The translations under genes and the position numbers were made by a program. A DNA stretch of 64,000 bases from Lepeophtheirus salmonis (taxonomy: Eukaryota; Arthropoda; Copepoda; Siphonostomatoida; Caligidae): the NCBI RefSeq assembly GCF_016086655.4, contig NC_052140.2, forward strand, positions 4,774,001 to 4,838,000, in the 5' to 3' direction. Position 1 is the first letter of the stretch, and each line of letters begins with the position of its first letter. The notes under the pieces were generated by a model. The model did not search any database. It was not told the origin of the DNA and saw nothing but the letters and a program-made list of their open reading frames with translations. Below are positions 35,249 through 47,220 of this stretch, one piece after another.

Positions 35249-35520
35249 CATCACTTTATAAGTACACTACAAATCTATAATAATGTTTATTAGACAATTA
35301 TAATAGACTCTTTATGGGGGCATCATTAATGAGTTAAGGGAACTGATACTATAATATCTTGTGGATTTTATTATTATAGACAAAGGGACGTCTTTATGAG
35401 GTGTTATGGAGAGGGGCTTTGACGTAGTATGTAGTATAACTTATAAGTCGTAGCAACGCTACTTTATGTAGGAGACAAAGGAGCTTTGTTCCTCATCGTC
35501 TTTGTTTGAAGTAAAAATAA

Positions 35521-35600
35521 ATATGATTGGCTGAGAGGAACTGGGCGCGCGTTTTTAATTGGAGGGGAGCAGCTTTCCTTTCTCTTTTTCTACACTGTTC
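35521..35600 (+). promoter_or_regulatory. Putative core promoter of the PNRC-like gene
   Basis: Two inverted CCAAT boxes (ATTGG at 35526-35530 and 35558-35562) flank a short GC patch (GGGCGCGC, 35543-35550), unusual in this AT-rich DNA. They are followed by a pyrimidine-rich stretch with possible initiator TTCTACACTGTTCATCAGT (about 35588-35606). The coding start is about 180 nt downstream. Confidence 0.45.
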
Positions 35601-35775
35601 ATCAGTAGCTTCTCCACCATTGATTTGAGTCACTTCTAGAAAAGGTTTCAACCCGCGAGCATCGTTGTTCTATCATTCACTTGATTCTCTGTATTTCTGA
35701 AAAAGCGTCGCATTGAGTTGCATACAAAGACTTTGAAATATTAGTGATAATAATATAATATACTAAACAGATAAG

Positions 35776-36090
35776 ATGGTTTCCCCCATGACTCCTAAGA
35801 ATTATCGGAACAAGATCCAACGAGGATCTCCTTCTTGGAACAGCCCAGCGTCCCGTTCTGGTTCCAAAACGAGGACGCCTAAAAGGGGTAATAGCACGTC
35901 TCCCAATAACTTTGCATCCTCCAAATGCTTTGAGCCACCGACTCCTGAGGCGCTACCTCGACCTCCCCTTGATTGGATGAATCTTAAAGCCTGCTCCTCT
36001 TCCTGCTCATCCACCGCGAGAACCCTTGTCTTTACTCCTGAGGAGTTCTTTTGTCAACATGCAGCTACACTCACTACAGCCGCTGCCTAA
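35776..36090 (+). CDS. PNRC-like proline-rich nuclear receptor coactivator / decapping partner
   Basis: Intronless frame of 104 residues with ATG in a good context (aagATGG). Residues 44-68 (N-N-F-A-S-S-K then FEPPTPEALPRPPLDWM) match the hallmark C-terminal motif of PNRC proteins, F-A-x-x-x-F-x-E-P-P-x-P-x-x-L-P-x-P-P-x-x-W. In vertebrate PNRC2 the proline-rich part contacts DCP1A, linking UPF1-marked mRNAs to decapping. The N-terminal 40 residues are basic and Ser/Thr/Pro-rich. A Ser/Cys/Ala-rich tail (69-104) follows the motif; I see no vertebrate-like nuclear receptor box (LxxLL). Small size is normal for the family. The G+C content is far above the flanks, and an apparent CCAAT promoter precedes it, so it looks expressed. 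Function beyond the motif is inference. Confidence 0.75.
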   Translation: MVSPMTPKNYRNKIQRGSPSWNSPASRSGSKTRTPKRGNSTSPNNFASSKCFEPPTPEALPRPPLDWMNLKACSSSCSSTARTLVFTPEEFFCQHAATLTTAAA

Positions 36091-38702
36091 CCAAATATGA
36101 TTATAAACACTTCGAAGGTAACAAACAGAATCCGTGATTTCGAACCCCTAAATGAGAATGAGATTCCAATGCAAAGCCTTCCAAGATGTCGAAATGAGCA
36201 AACTCACACAAAGAGTTTCCCGCCCCCCTCAATTACAAACAAAGCAAGCAAACTTATCTACAATTTACAGCGCCTATTGAAATTCATATAACATGTTCTT
36301 AAGGTTTCAAGAGGAGCAGCAACAACAACAATAGACTTAGTCACATTACTACTCCATAAGAACCTTGAGAATGAGAACGTCATCGCCAGTCTTTTTGATG
36401 TTATCAAATAATACATTCTTCTAGTCAATGAAGTCTTTATTTGCGCACATGATGTATAGTCATGTTGTGTACATAAATCATGAAGAATCCTCGTTTTTTT
36501 AACATTTTCTCGTTGTTTTTGACGTTTGATCGTTTTTCTGTTGTTTTTTTTTTAAATTTATCATGAGCCACACTTACGAAAAATATCGGAGACAACAATC
36601 CTTGTGCTCCCTTTTAATAAGTCAGGTTGTCTTTCAAATCATTTTTTTTCTGTTTAAATGTTTTAAATACTGATATATCAACATAATCTACTACACTCTC
36701 GGTAAGTGTATGATTAAAACATCATTTTATTTTATATAAAAAAATGCAACGGGCTGTCCCTTTTCTGAATCTTTTAATTTTCGTTATATCTATTTTTGTG
36801 GATTTTTTTTGGTCATGTAAGCATGAGATTGGAAATAGTATATGCCTATATAATTAATTTGTATATAGTTACATACACCCATTCTCTACTCTATTCATAA
36901 TACTAAGTACAAAACGCATTTCCCCCCTCTCATGAGTAATAAAGACCCTTTCATTCAAACAAATATATATTATACAAACGACACTATTGACGACTAATAC
37001 CCCCACCCCTTACTTTACTTTTTGTAATTTTTTTTCAAAATTTATGTTATCAACTTTTCTTGATCGTTTCTCGCAAATTGACGGCAAAAAACAAAAACTT
37101 TCACAGAAATTGTAATGGGAGTTGGTACGTCGTTGATTCTTAATTTAAAATGAATGAAATGTTCCCTTTTTTATTCTACAAATATGCTTATTTGTGACGA
37201 AGAATTATTACATCCCTTTATTTAAATGGATGTTCTATTCCAGCAACTTAAATTAACAAATCCCTCTATATTCTCCACACAAGGCATACATTTTATGTAT
37301 ATGTCTGAGGATAACAATTGTTGTGATTTCTCCCCTTCAAGACTGTATAATTTGTATGTATTGATGATTTTTTTTAATGAATGAATTGAAGTAAGTTTAG
37401 ATCGGATTTTTTTTTTTTTTTTTTTTTTTTTTGTAAAAAAACTCCTCTGTGTCTTTCTCTCTCTCTTTTATTGTCTATATTACATTCAAACACAATATTG
37501 TAGAAGAAGTAGACGGAATGATAGAAAGAAATTCAAACGCAATATTTTTATTTTTTTATATATTTAACTTGATTTCTTGACTATATATTTTTTTTTTACC
37601 AGAGCCGATCAAACACTTTAATAACCATTTATATTATTATGTCCCAATGTTTTTGTGATAATTGATCTCTCTTCTCAAATCTTTATTAATTGAACAAGTA
37701 CAATATCAAGTGATCAATTCTTGCTTTACAAAGAACGAATGAAAGAAAACATAGAATAGATTGTCCGCATCTTCCTCACAAATTATACAGGAGAAAATTT
37801 AATTTCTCCATAATAAGCTGTAGCTAAGAATCGCGGATAGTCTTCTCCATACATGTACAATGATAAACGTTTATCAGGTATTTGATTTTGTATTTATCAA
37901 TATTCTTAACTATGAAAAGAAATTCTCGCAAATGCCTTTTCTCTCTTCTCTTCATTTAAATGAATGCAATGTGATACAGTTAATATATTTTTTTTTCTGA
38001 AGAGAAATCTAATACGTAATTATTATATATATAAGTATATATATTTATATTTTTTTTTTCCATGATAAAACTGTTAGCTTTATTTATTTGTCTAACATTT
38101 TATCATAACTGCTAAGTATTACACCAAATATGTAAGATTACGTTATATATATTTTGTGATATTTTCTTCCCTTACCTTCCCCTCTCCTTAATTTTACTTT
38201 ATGTTCGGAACCTTTGAGTTATATACTTACATTAATCCATCAATTAATTAATCTGCTTATTAGAGTGCAATAGATTTATGTTACACACAAAATATTATAT
38301 ATACTCTCTTGTATATTCTTTGTTGAGTTCTTTTAAAATTGACTTATAAAAATTGTTTTTGTATAATTTTTTTTAACCCACCAAAATTCTGATTGTGATT
38401 AAATATTTTGTTATTCAATTAACGGACCCGAGACCTTTCTCCTATGTGAGCCTGTGTCTCTCTAAATGACTTGATCGAACTTTTATAAAATACTCAATAT
38501 GATTTCCCTACCTCCCAAACCTTTCATAATCCCTTTTATTTTTTCCCTACCCCGGATTCCTTTAGGAATCCACCACAATTTCCAACTAGAGGTATTATTA
38601 AGCTTGGTAATATGAGTTATTGGAATGTTCCTTTAATGAGATATATAACAATGGGTTCTGAGGAGAAACAAAAAAAAGTTTCTTCTTATTATTCGATTTT
38701 CA
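36091..38702. other. Probable long 3' UTR of the PNRC-like gene, then intergenic DNA
   Basis: No coding region is recognised. The stretch is T-rich on the + strand, with a 26-nt T run at 37407-37432 followed by a CT-rich microsatellite (37443-37470). It separates two convergent genes. Where the PNRC-like transcript ends cannot be read from sequence; many AATAAA-like sites occur. Confidence 0.35.
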
Positions 38703-38708
38703 TTTATT
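38703..38708 (-). terminator. AATAAA directly after the Fas3-like stop codon
   Basis: On the minus strand the stop TGA (38711-38709) is followed at once by AATAAA. If used it would give almost no 3' UTR; a later site is more likely. Confidence 0.25.
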
Positions 38709-41152
38709 TCAGCTGCTTGTGTAAGAGCCGGATCTTTTTTTCTTATAGAAGTACAATCCTAGGAGGCCAAGAAGGATAATCATGATGACTGCAATCGTGA
38801 TTCCAGCTATAGCCCCTCCACCTAGAGCCACGTCTGTAAGAAAAGTATGTTGTTAGAGTAATGGACGGGTTTATTTTATTTCAAATTAATGGTGACGCCA
38901 CATATTATATGCACACATATAATGTAAGTTGCTGTCATACCTGGCTTTGATACTCTGACTTGTTTACTTCCGCTTCCAAGATCGTTATTTACATTGATTG
39001 CTATTTCCTTGTTTATATCTTTATGGTCTAAGTTTTGTATGGTTAAAATGGCAATGTAGTCGTTGTTGTCCTTTGAAAAATAAATTTAAAACATCTATTA
39101 GAACACCATACAGATACTGGGGGTTTTAAACTTAATTATGATACACATTGTTGTGTATCATAATTAATATCATTAATATATTGTGATTTTTATATTAAGG
39201 CCCTTAACCTCAATCACGTACTTCACTCAACGTCCATGTAACAAACAGACCTTACTAATATGATATTTTAAAGGATTGATGATGAATCGCCAATACAAAT
39301 CGTCATAGCTCTGCGTGTGACAAACGAAATCTGCAATAAGATCTGAGGGATGCTACGCGCCAATGTCCAAATATGCGAATTTTGTAAGGAACTAAACCTA
39401 TCATGGCCAACTGTATATCAGTAAAACTACTACTTCTTGCATGGAAGGAGACTACGACAAAATAGCAGTTTCGAGGATTTATAATATTTTTTCTTCCAAT
39501 TCACAACAATCAATGAATTTTATATAGATAAGAATAAAGTGATTCCCTGTACGAAGGACGTTGCACGTAAATCATCGACATATTTTTGGATGAAACTGGT
39601 TTTATTGGCATAAGTATTCCATCCTCCACATACTTCAACCCTCTAGATTACAATCAATGGGCAGGTATTAGCCTTCTGTAAAAGTGTACTAAATTTGATT
39701 GTCCTTTAAGAATGGAGCCAGGCGATATTATTAAGACTGAGGTCGGTTGAAACGGGTTAATGAGGTGGTCAGAGGGCTTCATATTGAATATATTATGATT
39801 AGCTTTATGTTAACTCTACATATTACAAGTCACATACATGTAACTATGTTTGAAATCAATTAATAATTCCTACCTAAGTCTGTTAACGTTACAAATATTT
39901 CCTACATATTATTCGAAAACCAAATATTTCTTTCCTAAAATATCAAATAAGGATCTCTTTATATTTACCAACTTTTCCAGGCTCGATGTGTATCTTTCTC
40001 CGCTTCGATGGTAGGCTCTCTCATTCAGTCCTACTGCCTCTATGGGTATGTCAGAGTCGTGAACTTCCCAAGTTACACCGCCTTTTCGTGGAGGCGGGTT
40101 TGAATGAAACACGCATTTAACAATCCCTACTTCACCGATTTCTAACTTTTCAAATTCAAATCGAAATGTATCTGTATCTGGTGGACCTATATACTCAAAT
40201 CAATGGAACCATCTCTGAATATTTGAGATAAAATTAAATTAATTTGTACCTTTGATTGAAAGGGTAAGGTATCTGGAGGGTGAATTCAGCGCATCATTCT
40301 CTTCTATTTGAGAGTATACCTTCGAAATGTGTTGAAATGAGCATCCAATTCTAAGTCCATCATCTGAAGCCTAAAATGGAACAAGAAAATTACTTTAATA
40401 TGTGAGACAGAGCGATCAACCAACCTTGGGGCGATAGCTCATGATAAATATAGAAGTTGTGAAGGTGTTACTCTCATCATGCATTGTAAAGAGCAAGTTG
40501 TTATCACGAACTTCTTCTCCACGTAATGTCCATGTCACTTCTGGCGGAGGCCGTGCATTGGTTGAAATACATGATATGTTAATAGGTATGTTGTGTTCAA
40601 TTGTGTTCAGAGACATTATCTCCTGGTCATCCTCATCAGGATAGTCATTTTTAAGTTCTGTTGTTTTTGGAGGAACTAGTGATACATAAAAGTGAGTAAT
40701 AAAAATTAAATTAGATCAATTTTAGGAACTATACATGGTACGATGACATTGATATTCAGTGATCCTTGAAAATAGCATATCCATGAACCGTGATCCGACT
40801 CGACTGCAGCATTTATTTCAATTCCACAGTCTGTAGTAGCGTCACTTCCATACCACTTGTATTTCCATGTTCCCGCTGGCCTTTGATTTGATATCAAAAT
40901 TCTAAATGTGTATTCTATGTTTTGCTCAATGATATTTATACCTGAATGGATCTATAGCTTCAGGATAATTGTGCTCCACCAGTGATCCCTGGTCTATATC
41001 TAATTTTTCTCCTAGGACTTCGTTGTATTCTGGAGGAACCCAAGAACAATCCGATTCCTCCTCTTGGTCGTTTACACTTTTACTCACAAAAAGACGAAGG
41101 ACTTCTCCAGGTTCTACTATTAAGGAATCTCTAGCTTGAGTAAATGTGGAGT
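38709..41152 (-). CDS. Fasciclin-3-like immunoglobulin cell-adhesion protein (last seven exons)
   Basis: Exons on the minus strand: 41152-40942, 40901-40735, 40675-40425, 40370-40250, 40186-39969, 39070-38941, 38833-38709. All splice sites are AG/GT and all phases agree, giving about 406 residues to the stop. The first visible exon starts in phase 1, so the signal peptide and start lie upstream. Three Ig-like stretches are seen: a divergent one ending C-G-I-E-I…D-H-G-S-W-I-C; one with N-I-S-C…ARPPPEVTWTLRG…LRIGC; and one with IVKCVFHSNPPPRKGGVTW and YIAILTIQNLDHKDI, with weak or missing second cysteine. A membrane helix (GITIAVIMIILLGLLG) is followed by a very short basic tail KKKRSGSYTSS. 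Order and spacing match insect fasciclin-3, a homophilic axon and epithelial adhesion protein. Other type I Ig-superfamily proteins remain possible, because no search was run. Confidence 0.8.
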
Positions 41153-41559
41153 CTGGAGAAACATAAATAATATTTTTTAGCGGACTTATAGCGGTTCTTT
41201 TATCATCTTTTTAATATGTATATGGGTTGTCGAAAGCCTAAGAAAATTGTTCCCAACCTTTTCATCACTGCAGAGACCTATGTCATTTTTTTATATCTTG
41301 CAGCCTATAAATTACAGTTTGTTCTCAATTTTTGAAATTAATGAGGTCGGCGATTTTTACGGAACGCAGGCACTAATATGATTATTCAAAATTTGAGATC
41401 TCAGACAAGTTCTGATAAATGAAGATAATATATACAAAAATCATTTTTTGACTGCAACTAAAACATTAAACGACAATTGAGGCTTATTCTGAAGCCCTTT
41501 TAAAGGGAATGGGATGGTTTCTATACAACATATTGTGATTCTAAATAAGCCATTTATAT
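41153..41559. other. Upstream intron of the Fas3-like gene
   Basis: Sequence before the first visible acceptor (aaaaaatattatttatgtttc then tccag on the minus strand). No further exon is recognised up to the end of the window, so the 5' exons are probably distant or outside. Confidence 0.4.
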
Positions 41560-42070
41560 TTTCATTATTAATAATTGAGCTCAAATGTGTGAGAAATACC
41601 ATATATGTGGCGTGAAAGTTTCATATTAATTAGATGGTAATACGATAGCCTCATGCCAATAGAGCGGTTTTCACTGACGTCATAAATTACATCATAATTC
41701 AAGGAGACTCCATTTAGGGGGCTCAAAGTTTGTATTTTACTATATAAAAGGGACAAATTTCCAATAAACCTTAATAAAACTCCATCAAATAGCTTTATGG
41801 ATAAAAAAAAGACTTAGCGCTTGCATTAAATACTACTTGATGCCAAATCAAAGTAATATTTATTGAAAATCCTTACGAAATGTCTATTTTTTTATCAATT
41901 AGTTTTTTTTGTTGGTCCCATTTTGACATGCAAAAGTTTACATTTTTCTCCTTAATATTAGTGAAAAAGTTATTTAATAGTTATAAAACTAGGTTGTTTA
42001 GGCCCCAAAAATGGCTAATATAAATAATGAAATCACATGAAAACGCCATATTATCCTGAACATACATACA
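41560..42070 (+). repeat. Repeat family E copy
   Basis: 'ttttcactgacgtcataaat', 'tacatcataattcaagg', 'tccaataaaccttaataaaa', 'actacttgatgcc', 'aaaaatggctaatataaata' follow 31120-31720 in order. Confidence 0.55.
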
Positions 42071-42238
42071 CTTTTTTATTTTTTGTGGGGGGATCGATTA
42101 GGGATGAGAAAGGGGGATATTTTGAGAAAAATGTCGTATTCTTTCTATTATAATAGGAAATTTTTACCTACAACATTTAAATAAAGTTGTATAACGATGT
42201 AATCATATATTTTTAATATATATTAGGGTCTGATATAT

Positions 42239-42280
42239 TAGGTTGGGGAAAAAGTAATTTCGTATTTTTCGCTTTATTCA
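42239..42280 (+). mobile_element. Solo mariner terminal repeat
   Basis: TA followed by GGTTGGGGAAAAAGTAATTT then 'cgtatttttcgc' has the pattern of irritans-type mariner ends (TTAGGTTGG-x-x-x-AAAGTAATT-x-CG-x-TTTTT-x-GC). No partner end or transposase was seen nearby, so this is a fragment or solo end. Confidence 0.5.
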
Positions 42281-42794
42281 ATACTTAATAAGAAGTGTAA
42301 CAAGCCTCCGATTTAAGCTAAATAAGCCCCATTCTGCATAACATAATATTTAATAAATACTATATTGATATATGAGATTGCATATTTTAATTCAATTAAA
42401 AATGATTGTATGATAAATTGCCCGATTGTTATTTTTCATATGCTATATATGTCAGATAAGTAAATTAGTTAGTGTTCTTTTCCGGAAAATATTTTTTTTA
42501 ATAATTAGGTATATTTATTCTTATCATTCATTATATATATGAACAGGGCACAGTAGCATGTAGTTCGAATTTGTTACCGTAAAATTAAATAATAAACAAA
42601 TACGACTGTGATTCAATCGAATGACGAAGTGCTAAGAAGTAAAAAAACCGTAATATACCCGTTATCAACTATCGTTCGACATTATTTAGATTTGAATAGA
42701 CTCATGGATGGACGAACAAGCATAACATCAGATCAGGGAAGAGTAATGATTTCAGATTTTATCGCATATATCAATATAGTACTTAATAAATATT

Positions 42795-42910
42795 ATGTTT
42801 CGGTAAAATGTCCCAAATAATCCCTTTGTCAAATGTCCTTTCGGCAAATTGTCATTTAAAAAATTGTTCTTCGGCGAATTGTCTGTTCGTGAAAAATATT
42901 TTAGCCCAAT
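42795..42910 (+). repeat. Degenerate short tandem motif (cggcaaattgtc)
   Basis: Successive variants: 'cggtaaaatgtccc', 'tttgtcaaatgtcc', 'tttcggcaaattgtc', 'cttcggcgaattgtc', 'agcccaattgtc'. The phrase spacing of about 16-30 nt resembles subterminal repeats of some DNA transposons. Confidence 0.4.
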
Positions 42911-43479
42911 TGTCATAGAATTGTTTTATAATACATATATCTCCATAAATTTAAGAAATTGTCTTATAAAAAACCTAGTATTAAGTAATAGTACTTACAT
43001 ATTTCTATGTGAAGAAACACTAATGGAATGAAATATTCGAGACGACGCAAATAGTGTTTCACACCCATCATAACTTAATCTTTGAACTTTCTCTATTATA
43101 CTAAGTATAATAACTCAACAAATTCAAAATAATATAAATTATATATATAATTTGAACTCATAATAGTTCCTTATCTATGATATTCTTTGTATTTCTTCCA
43201 ATCTAATCAGGAATCTCTGACGACTCCAATAAATCTTTCTTTTAAACATCAAAGAGGAAATGTATTATTGAGTGAATTTAATAATTGCTCATTCTTATTC
43301 ATATTATGTTTACCCAATAGGTGATATCATACATTGTTTCAGTCATTACTCATTTATGTTATGGATGTTCGACATAATTTTAATATTAAATCAATTTTAG
43401 TCATTTCCTGATGAAGTGAGGTTGAAAGATTTTATAAAGTTCCGCAATTTTATAATATTCTTTAATATTAATATAGACT
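42911..43479. other. Gene-free AT-rich stretch
   Basis: Nothing recognised. Confidence 0.3.
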
Positions 43480-44235
43480 AGTTTCGATCTGAAAATCTTG
43501 GACCCGTCTATGATCGTTACCATTTTTGGTTTACCGAAATAATTCAGTCCTTTAATGAAGTTCCGTCTGGATCGATCTCTAAAAAAATCACTCTGAATCT
43601 ATCCCACTAAACAAAAGTAGTTCTGGATCGGTCTCATTTAAAATTCGGTCTAGACTAATTCTACAGATAAATTGTTGATGACTGTGTTTCAAAATTGTTA
43701 ATATCAGTCAAGGACTAATAAAGAGTTGTCCTTGGTATCTGTATAACAGCGTCATATGATGTCAAATGTGCTGAATTTCTAGAGATAAAAAACATGATGA
43801 TCGGAAAAAGAAATTGACGCCGTCGTTGTTGACCTTATCATTCAAATTGTAGTATTAAATAATATTTAACAGCTACAAATATTTTTATCTTCGATCCTCA
43901 TTTTATTTTTTATATTTGATTATATTTTTATTTATGGAACTCATCAGTTTTTATAGAAGTATAAGATGGTTCCATCTAAGATCTGGAAAAATATGTATTT
44001 TTTCTACTGTTAAGGTCAACTAACTTTCGGCTTCAAAACATTTCACTTGCTCCTTTATCATGAATCATATTTGTACAACTCAAAAATCAGGATAGTTGAG
44101 AAAATTGGTATATTTTTTGAGACAATTAAACTTTGGTGTATGGTCTGAAACCACTTTCTAAACCAAAATATCGGTCTATAAAAAATCAGATAGGACCAAA
44201 CCTAAAAAAATAAAAAAAATCCGGATCTGCATTCA
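43480..44235 (+). repeat. Repeat family C2, long copy and trailing fragment
   Basis: 43480-43800 aligns with 18900-19140 ('ctgaatctatcccactaaac', 'gcgtcatatgatgtcaaatg' versus 'tcgtcatatgaagtgaaatg'). 44110-44235 adds 'tatcggtctataaaaaatc' and 'aggaccaaacc'. 44230-44330 is a reversed family E edge ('gttgatgttggcctttttgg'). Confidence 0.45.
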
Positions 44236-44564
44236 TTTTAACGTGCTCATGTGAAGTCAACATTGTTGATGTTGGCCTTTTTGGAGGCCTAAACCTTGGA
44301 TTTATAAAATACTTTTTGTATGTCCCAGACTAAAAACCAAAGTTTTATATAAATTAAACACCCTTTTATTTAAGATTATGAAAAATGGTCAACTACAATC
44401 TTGCCTTTGGATGTCTTGTAGGATAATAAAATAAAAGGATTAACAAATATCTCTCTTTAGTATAACGTTTCTGAAACACTAAAAATTTTATAGTTATCTA
44501 TATCAGCAGATATGTGATGCGTCAACATCGAAACAATCAATTTCTTATTTTACTTCAAATACTC

Positions 44565-44830
44565 ATACCAGACAATATTTCATAGCACATATTTGAGTCA
44601 ATTATAGGCTTTTTATTCAAATTTGAGGTATGAATTATGATTTCATATAGTTTAGAATCTGTATGAGGTTGAAGAAACTTATAATTACTTCGATATGACC
44701 TTTCAAATAAAATCTGTCAGTTTTTTATTTTTTATAATAACAATCACATTAGGGTAATTTAAGTGCAATTTGCGACAAACTTAATAGGATTATTAAGAAT
44801 AACTTGTTGATATAAATTGACGAAAATTCG
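44565..44830 (+). repeat. Repeat family F copy
   Basis: 'catatttgagtcaattatag', 'attcaaatttgaggtatga', 'gtgcaatttgcgacaaactt' and 'aataacttgttgatataa' match 19820-20050. Confidence 0.5.
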
Positions 44831-45569
44831 TCGAAAATTCAAATTTTGGGAAAAATCCTTCTATCTTGATTTTGTGTTGATTTTGTGATATTTTGTCACT
44901 CAAAGTTGGCAACATTTAGTTTTCTTTTTGATTTGCACTCACGAGGATTTCGACACATTTCTAATTATAACAAATCTATGGCTAGCGGATTATTTAGAAA
45001 AAAAAGAGCATTCAAAGGTATTCAGTGTGGATAAATATATTATTTGATGGGTCACAACTCTTTTTTATAATGGCCATGACCTCATTCAAAGAATATTTGT
45101 ATCACGTTTATTCATAGATATTTATGTGTTTGCAGTGTGTAAATATTTGTTTCCCCTTTGAATCCACTCAAGAGAGTGCAAATAAAATAGCTATTTTTAA
45201 ACTAATTCGAAGTAAGACAAGGTCGGATTTCGGTAGGGGGAGTATTAGAGTCATTTGCCTTGCCCCCCTTCCCCCCCCCCCTAAAAGTAGATTTTACATA
45301 ATTTAAATAAGTTCATTTCAATTTATATTAAACGATTGGAAATTTTTTTCCTTAAAAGAAACAAAATTAAAAATTTAGTTCAAATTTGATAAAATAGGTC
45401 CGCATATTTATTTTTACTCTAGGCCCACTCATGGTAAAACTGGTCCTTAGTAAAAAAAACAAAGGGACATGAGTGTTGTTTACTTATATTAGCTTATAAA
45501 CAAAGTGACAGATAGTGCCGCCATCTTGCAACAAAATAATATAACTCTCTTAATCATAATACGAGAATA
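44831..45569. other. Gene-free stretch
   Basis: 44835-44890 is a weak family G piece. A poly-C patch (about 45263-45282) follows 'ggtcggatttcggtaggggg'. No gene recognised. Confidence 0.3.
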
Positions 45570-45905
45570 TATGTAGGAGCGCGCGGAGAAGACGGGAGCA
45601 AGACATATGGTAGTACTTTATTAAGACTTAATATCAACTGCAAGTTTTGGGGAGAAAATGAATTACTGCCATAAAGAAGGGAACTTACCATATTTAAAAT
45701 AGCATTAGTATTATAATATATATTTATTTCATCAAACATTTTAAAATCAATTTACTCCAAAGATAGGTGATAATTTTTCTTTTAGAGGGAGAGTTTAACA
45801 CCCCCACGACTGATTCAATAATGAACCAAAAAGAAGAAAAAACACAAGCATCAACCTTTTTTCAATTTCTTATCGATATACTTAGTTTTTTCTTCACACA
45901 GATCT
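45570..45905 (-). repeat. Repeat family A, minus-strand copy
   Basis: 'gcgcggagaagacgggagca', 'taagacttaatatcaactg', 'gggaacttaccat', 'gagggagagtttaacacccc', 'gattcaataatgaac', 'tcttatcgatatacttagt'. The best match is 33290-33655. Confidence 0.6.
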
Positions 45906-46524
45906 CTTCTTTAATCAACATATTATTTAATATATGAAGCTGTGAAAATCATTTTCAGCATGTGGTATTCTCTTTTTAAAACAACTAGTTCGAATAACAA
46001 GTTACAGACTGCCTTGTTCATAACATATGTATATATTTTGAAACACGGGCACCCTATGCCTGTATATATAAAAAAATCTATTTATATATGTAATTAATAT
46101 GATTCTAATTTTTTAGGCTAAGCCCCCTCAAATTATGAAAGCTATCAACCCTCCTGAATATGGAACAACCTATGAGTAAATTGTGTTGAAAGTATAACCA
46201 TTCCAAGATTCTCAAGTCTCACGCATTAGGCTAGAATCTCACGGAAACTCACATTTTCTTACACTTCTATGCCACACATTTTTTCAAACATAGAAAAGGT
46301 AAAATTTGTATTATAGGCTATTTTTTAAAGTAAAAGTAATATTGAACTATAACAATCTTTCAAATTATCATGCAAAACTAACTTTAAAGTTTAAAAGGCC
46401 TGTCATTCCTTAGTTGAATGAATTTATGGCTTCGAGCAACATTCGGCAGCAATTTATATTAATGAATTATATCTTGCCTACTTTTAGTGTATTTAAAAAA
46501 ATAACAACAAAATAAAAGAATAAT

Positions 46525-46810
46525 AATAAGGTTTGAATATAATTTTACAATATTTTTCCTGCTTTAATGCTATTATTAATGTATAAGGTTCTCCTCTTTA
46601 TAGCACACAGTGTTAACTCTCTAACACAAAAACACTCTATGCATTTTGTTGTCAGCTGTCAATTCCATCGTCTTACTTGATAAATCATGGCTATTTCACA
46701 ATTTATTCTTTTTGATAAATAAACGAAGCAATAAGTTATTCCATACTTATACTCCGTTTCCAAAAGGACAGGAATACAATTTCTCGTTGATCCCTCGTCG
46801 AATATATATG
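46525..46810. repeat. Family A right end (+) joined to family J copy (-)
   Basis: 46525-46630: 'gtttgaatataattttacaa', 'tataaggttctcctcttta', 'tagcacacagtgttaa'. 46635-46810: 'gcattttgttgtcagctgtc', 'tgataaataaacgaagcaat', 'ggacaggaatacaatttctc', 'gttgatccctcgtcg', the reverse of 16420-16600. Confidence 0.5.
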
Positions 46811-46905
46811 TATTTATAAACTGGCCATATTTTTATAATTGTTAACAAGGCCTTCAATTCAGTAAAATAGTACATAAATATCGCTCCAACCATCTTGAGC
46901 CTGGT

Positions 46906-47220
46906 TTATGAGGAAAGTCCCAAGTCAGCCTTCAGAGCTCTTCTAATGGGCTTAGCAGACACACAGATGTTGTTAATGAGACAATTCATCATTTTGCTGG
47001 GGTCTTCCAAGATCTTTGTCGCCAAGCTGTAGAGGAACTCCGAATCCTTCTTTAAATTGTGCTCTCCACTTTTTGCTTTCATGGAGATATCTTCTTTGTT
47101 CTTTTCCATCTTGGACATGTTGAAAACCATGCTCCTGGAACATTTAGCAATGTCCATAATCCTCGCCACGTCAACTTCAGTATCTAGGAGATCTGAGATG
47201 CGCTGCCTTTTGGGGTTTTA
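46906..47220 (-). pseudogene. Mariner-like transposase N-terminal fragment
   Basis: The minus strand reads PKRQRISDLLDTEVD, VARIMDIAKCSRSMVFNMSK, then KNKEDISMKAKSGEHNLKKD, SEFLYSLATKILEDPSKMM and IRRALKADLGLSS. This is helix-turn-helix, basic K-A-K-S-G linker, then a second helix-turn-helix ending R-R-A-x-K-x-D-L-G, the N-terminal module of mariner-type transposases. A stop lies just before P-K-R and the catalytic domain is missing. It is clearly a different lineage from the element at 61435-62494. Confidence 0.7.

Noticed and set aside
35802..36014. 70-codon minus-strand frame opposite the PNRC-like gene
   Set aside because: Antisense shadow of the G+C-richer coding sequence.
36097..36291. 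64-codon frame directly after the PNRC-like gene
   Set aside because: No recognisable motif and same strand as the gene; most simply part of its 3' UTR.
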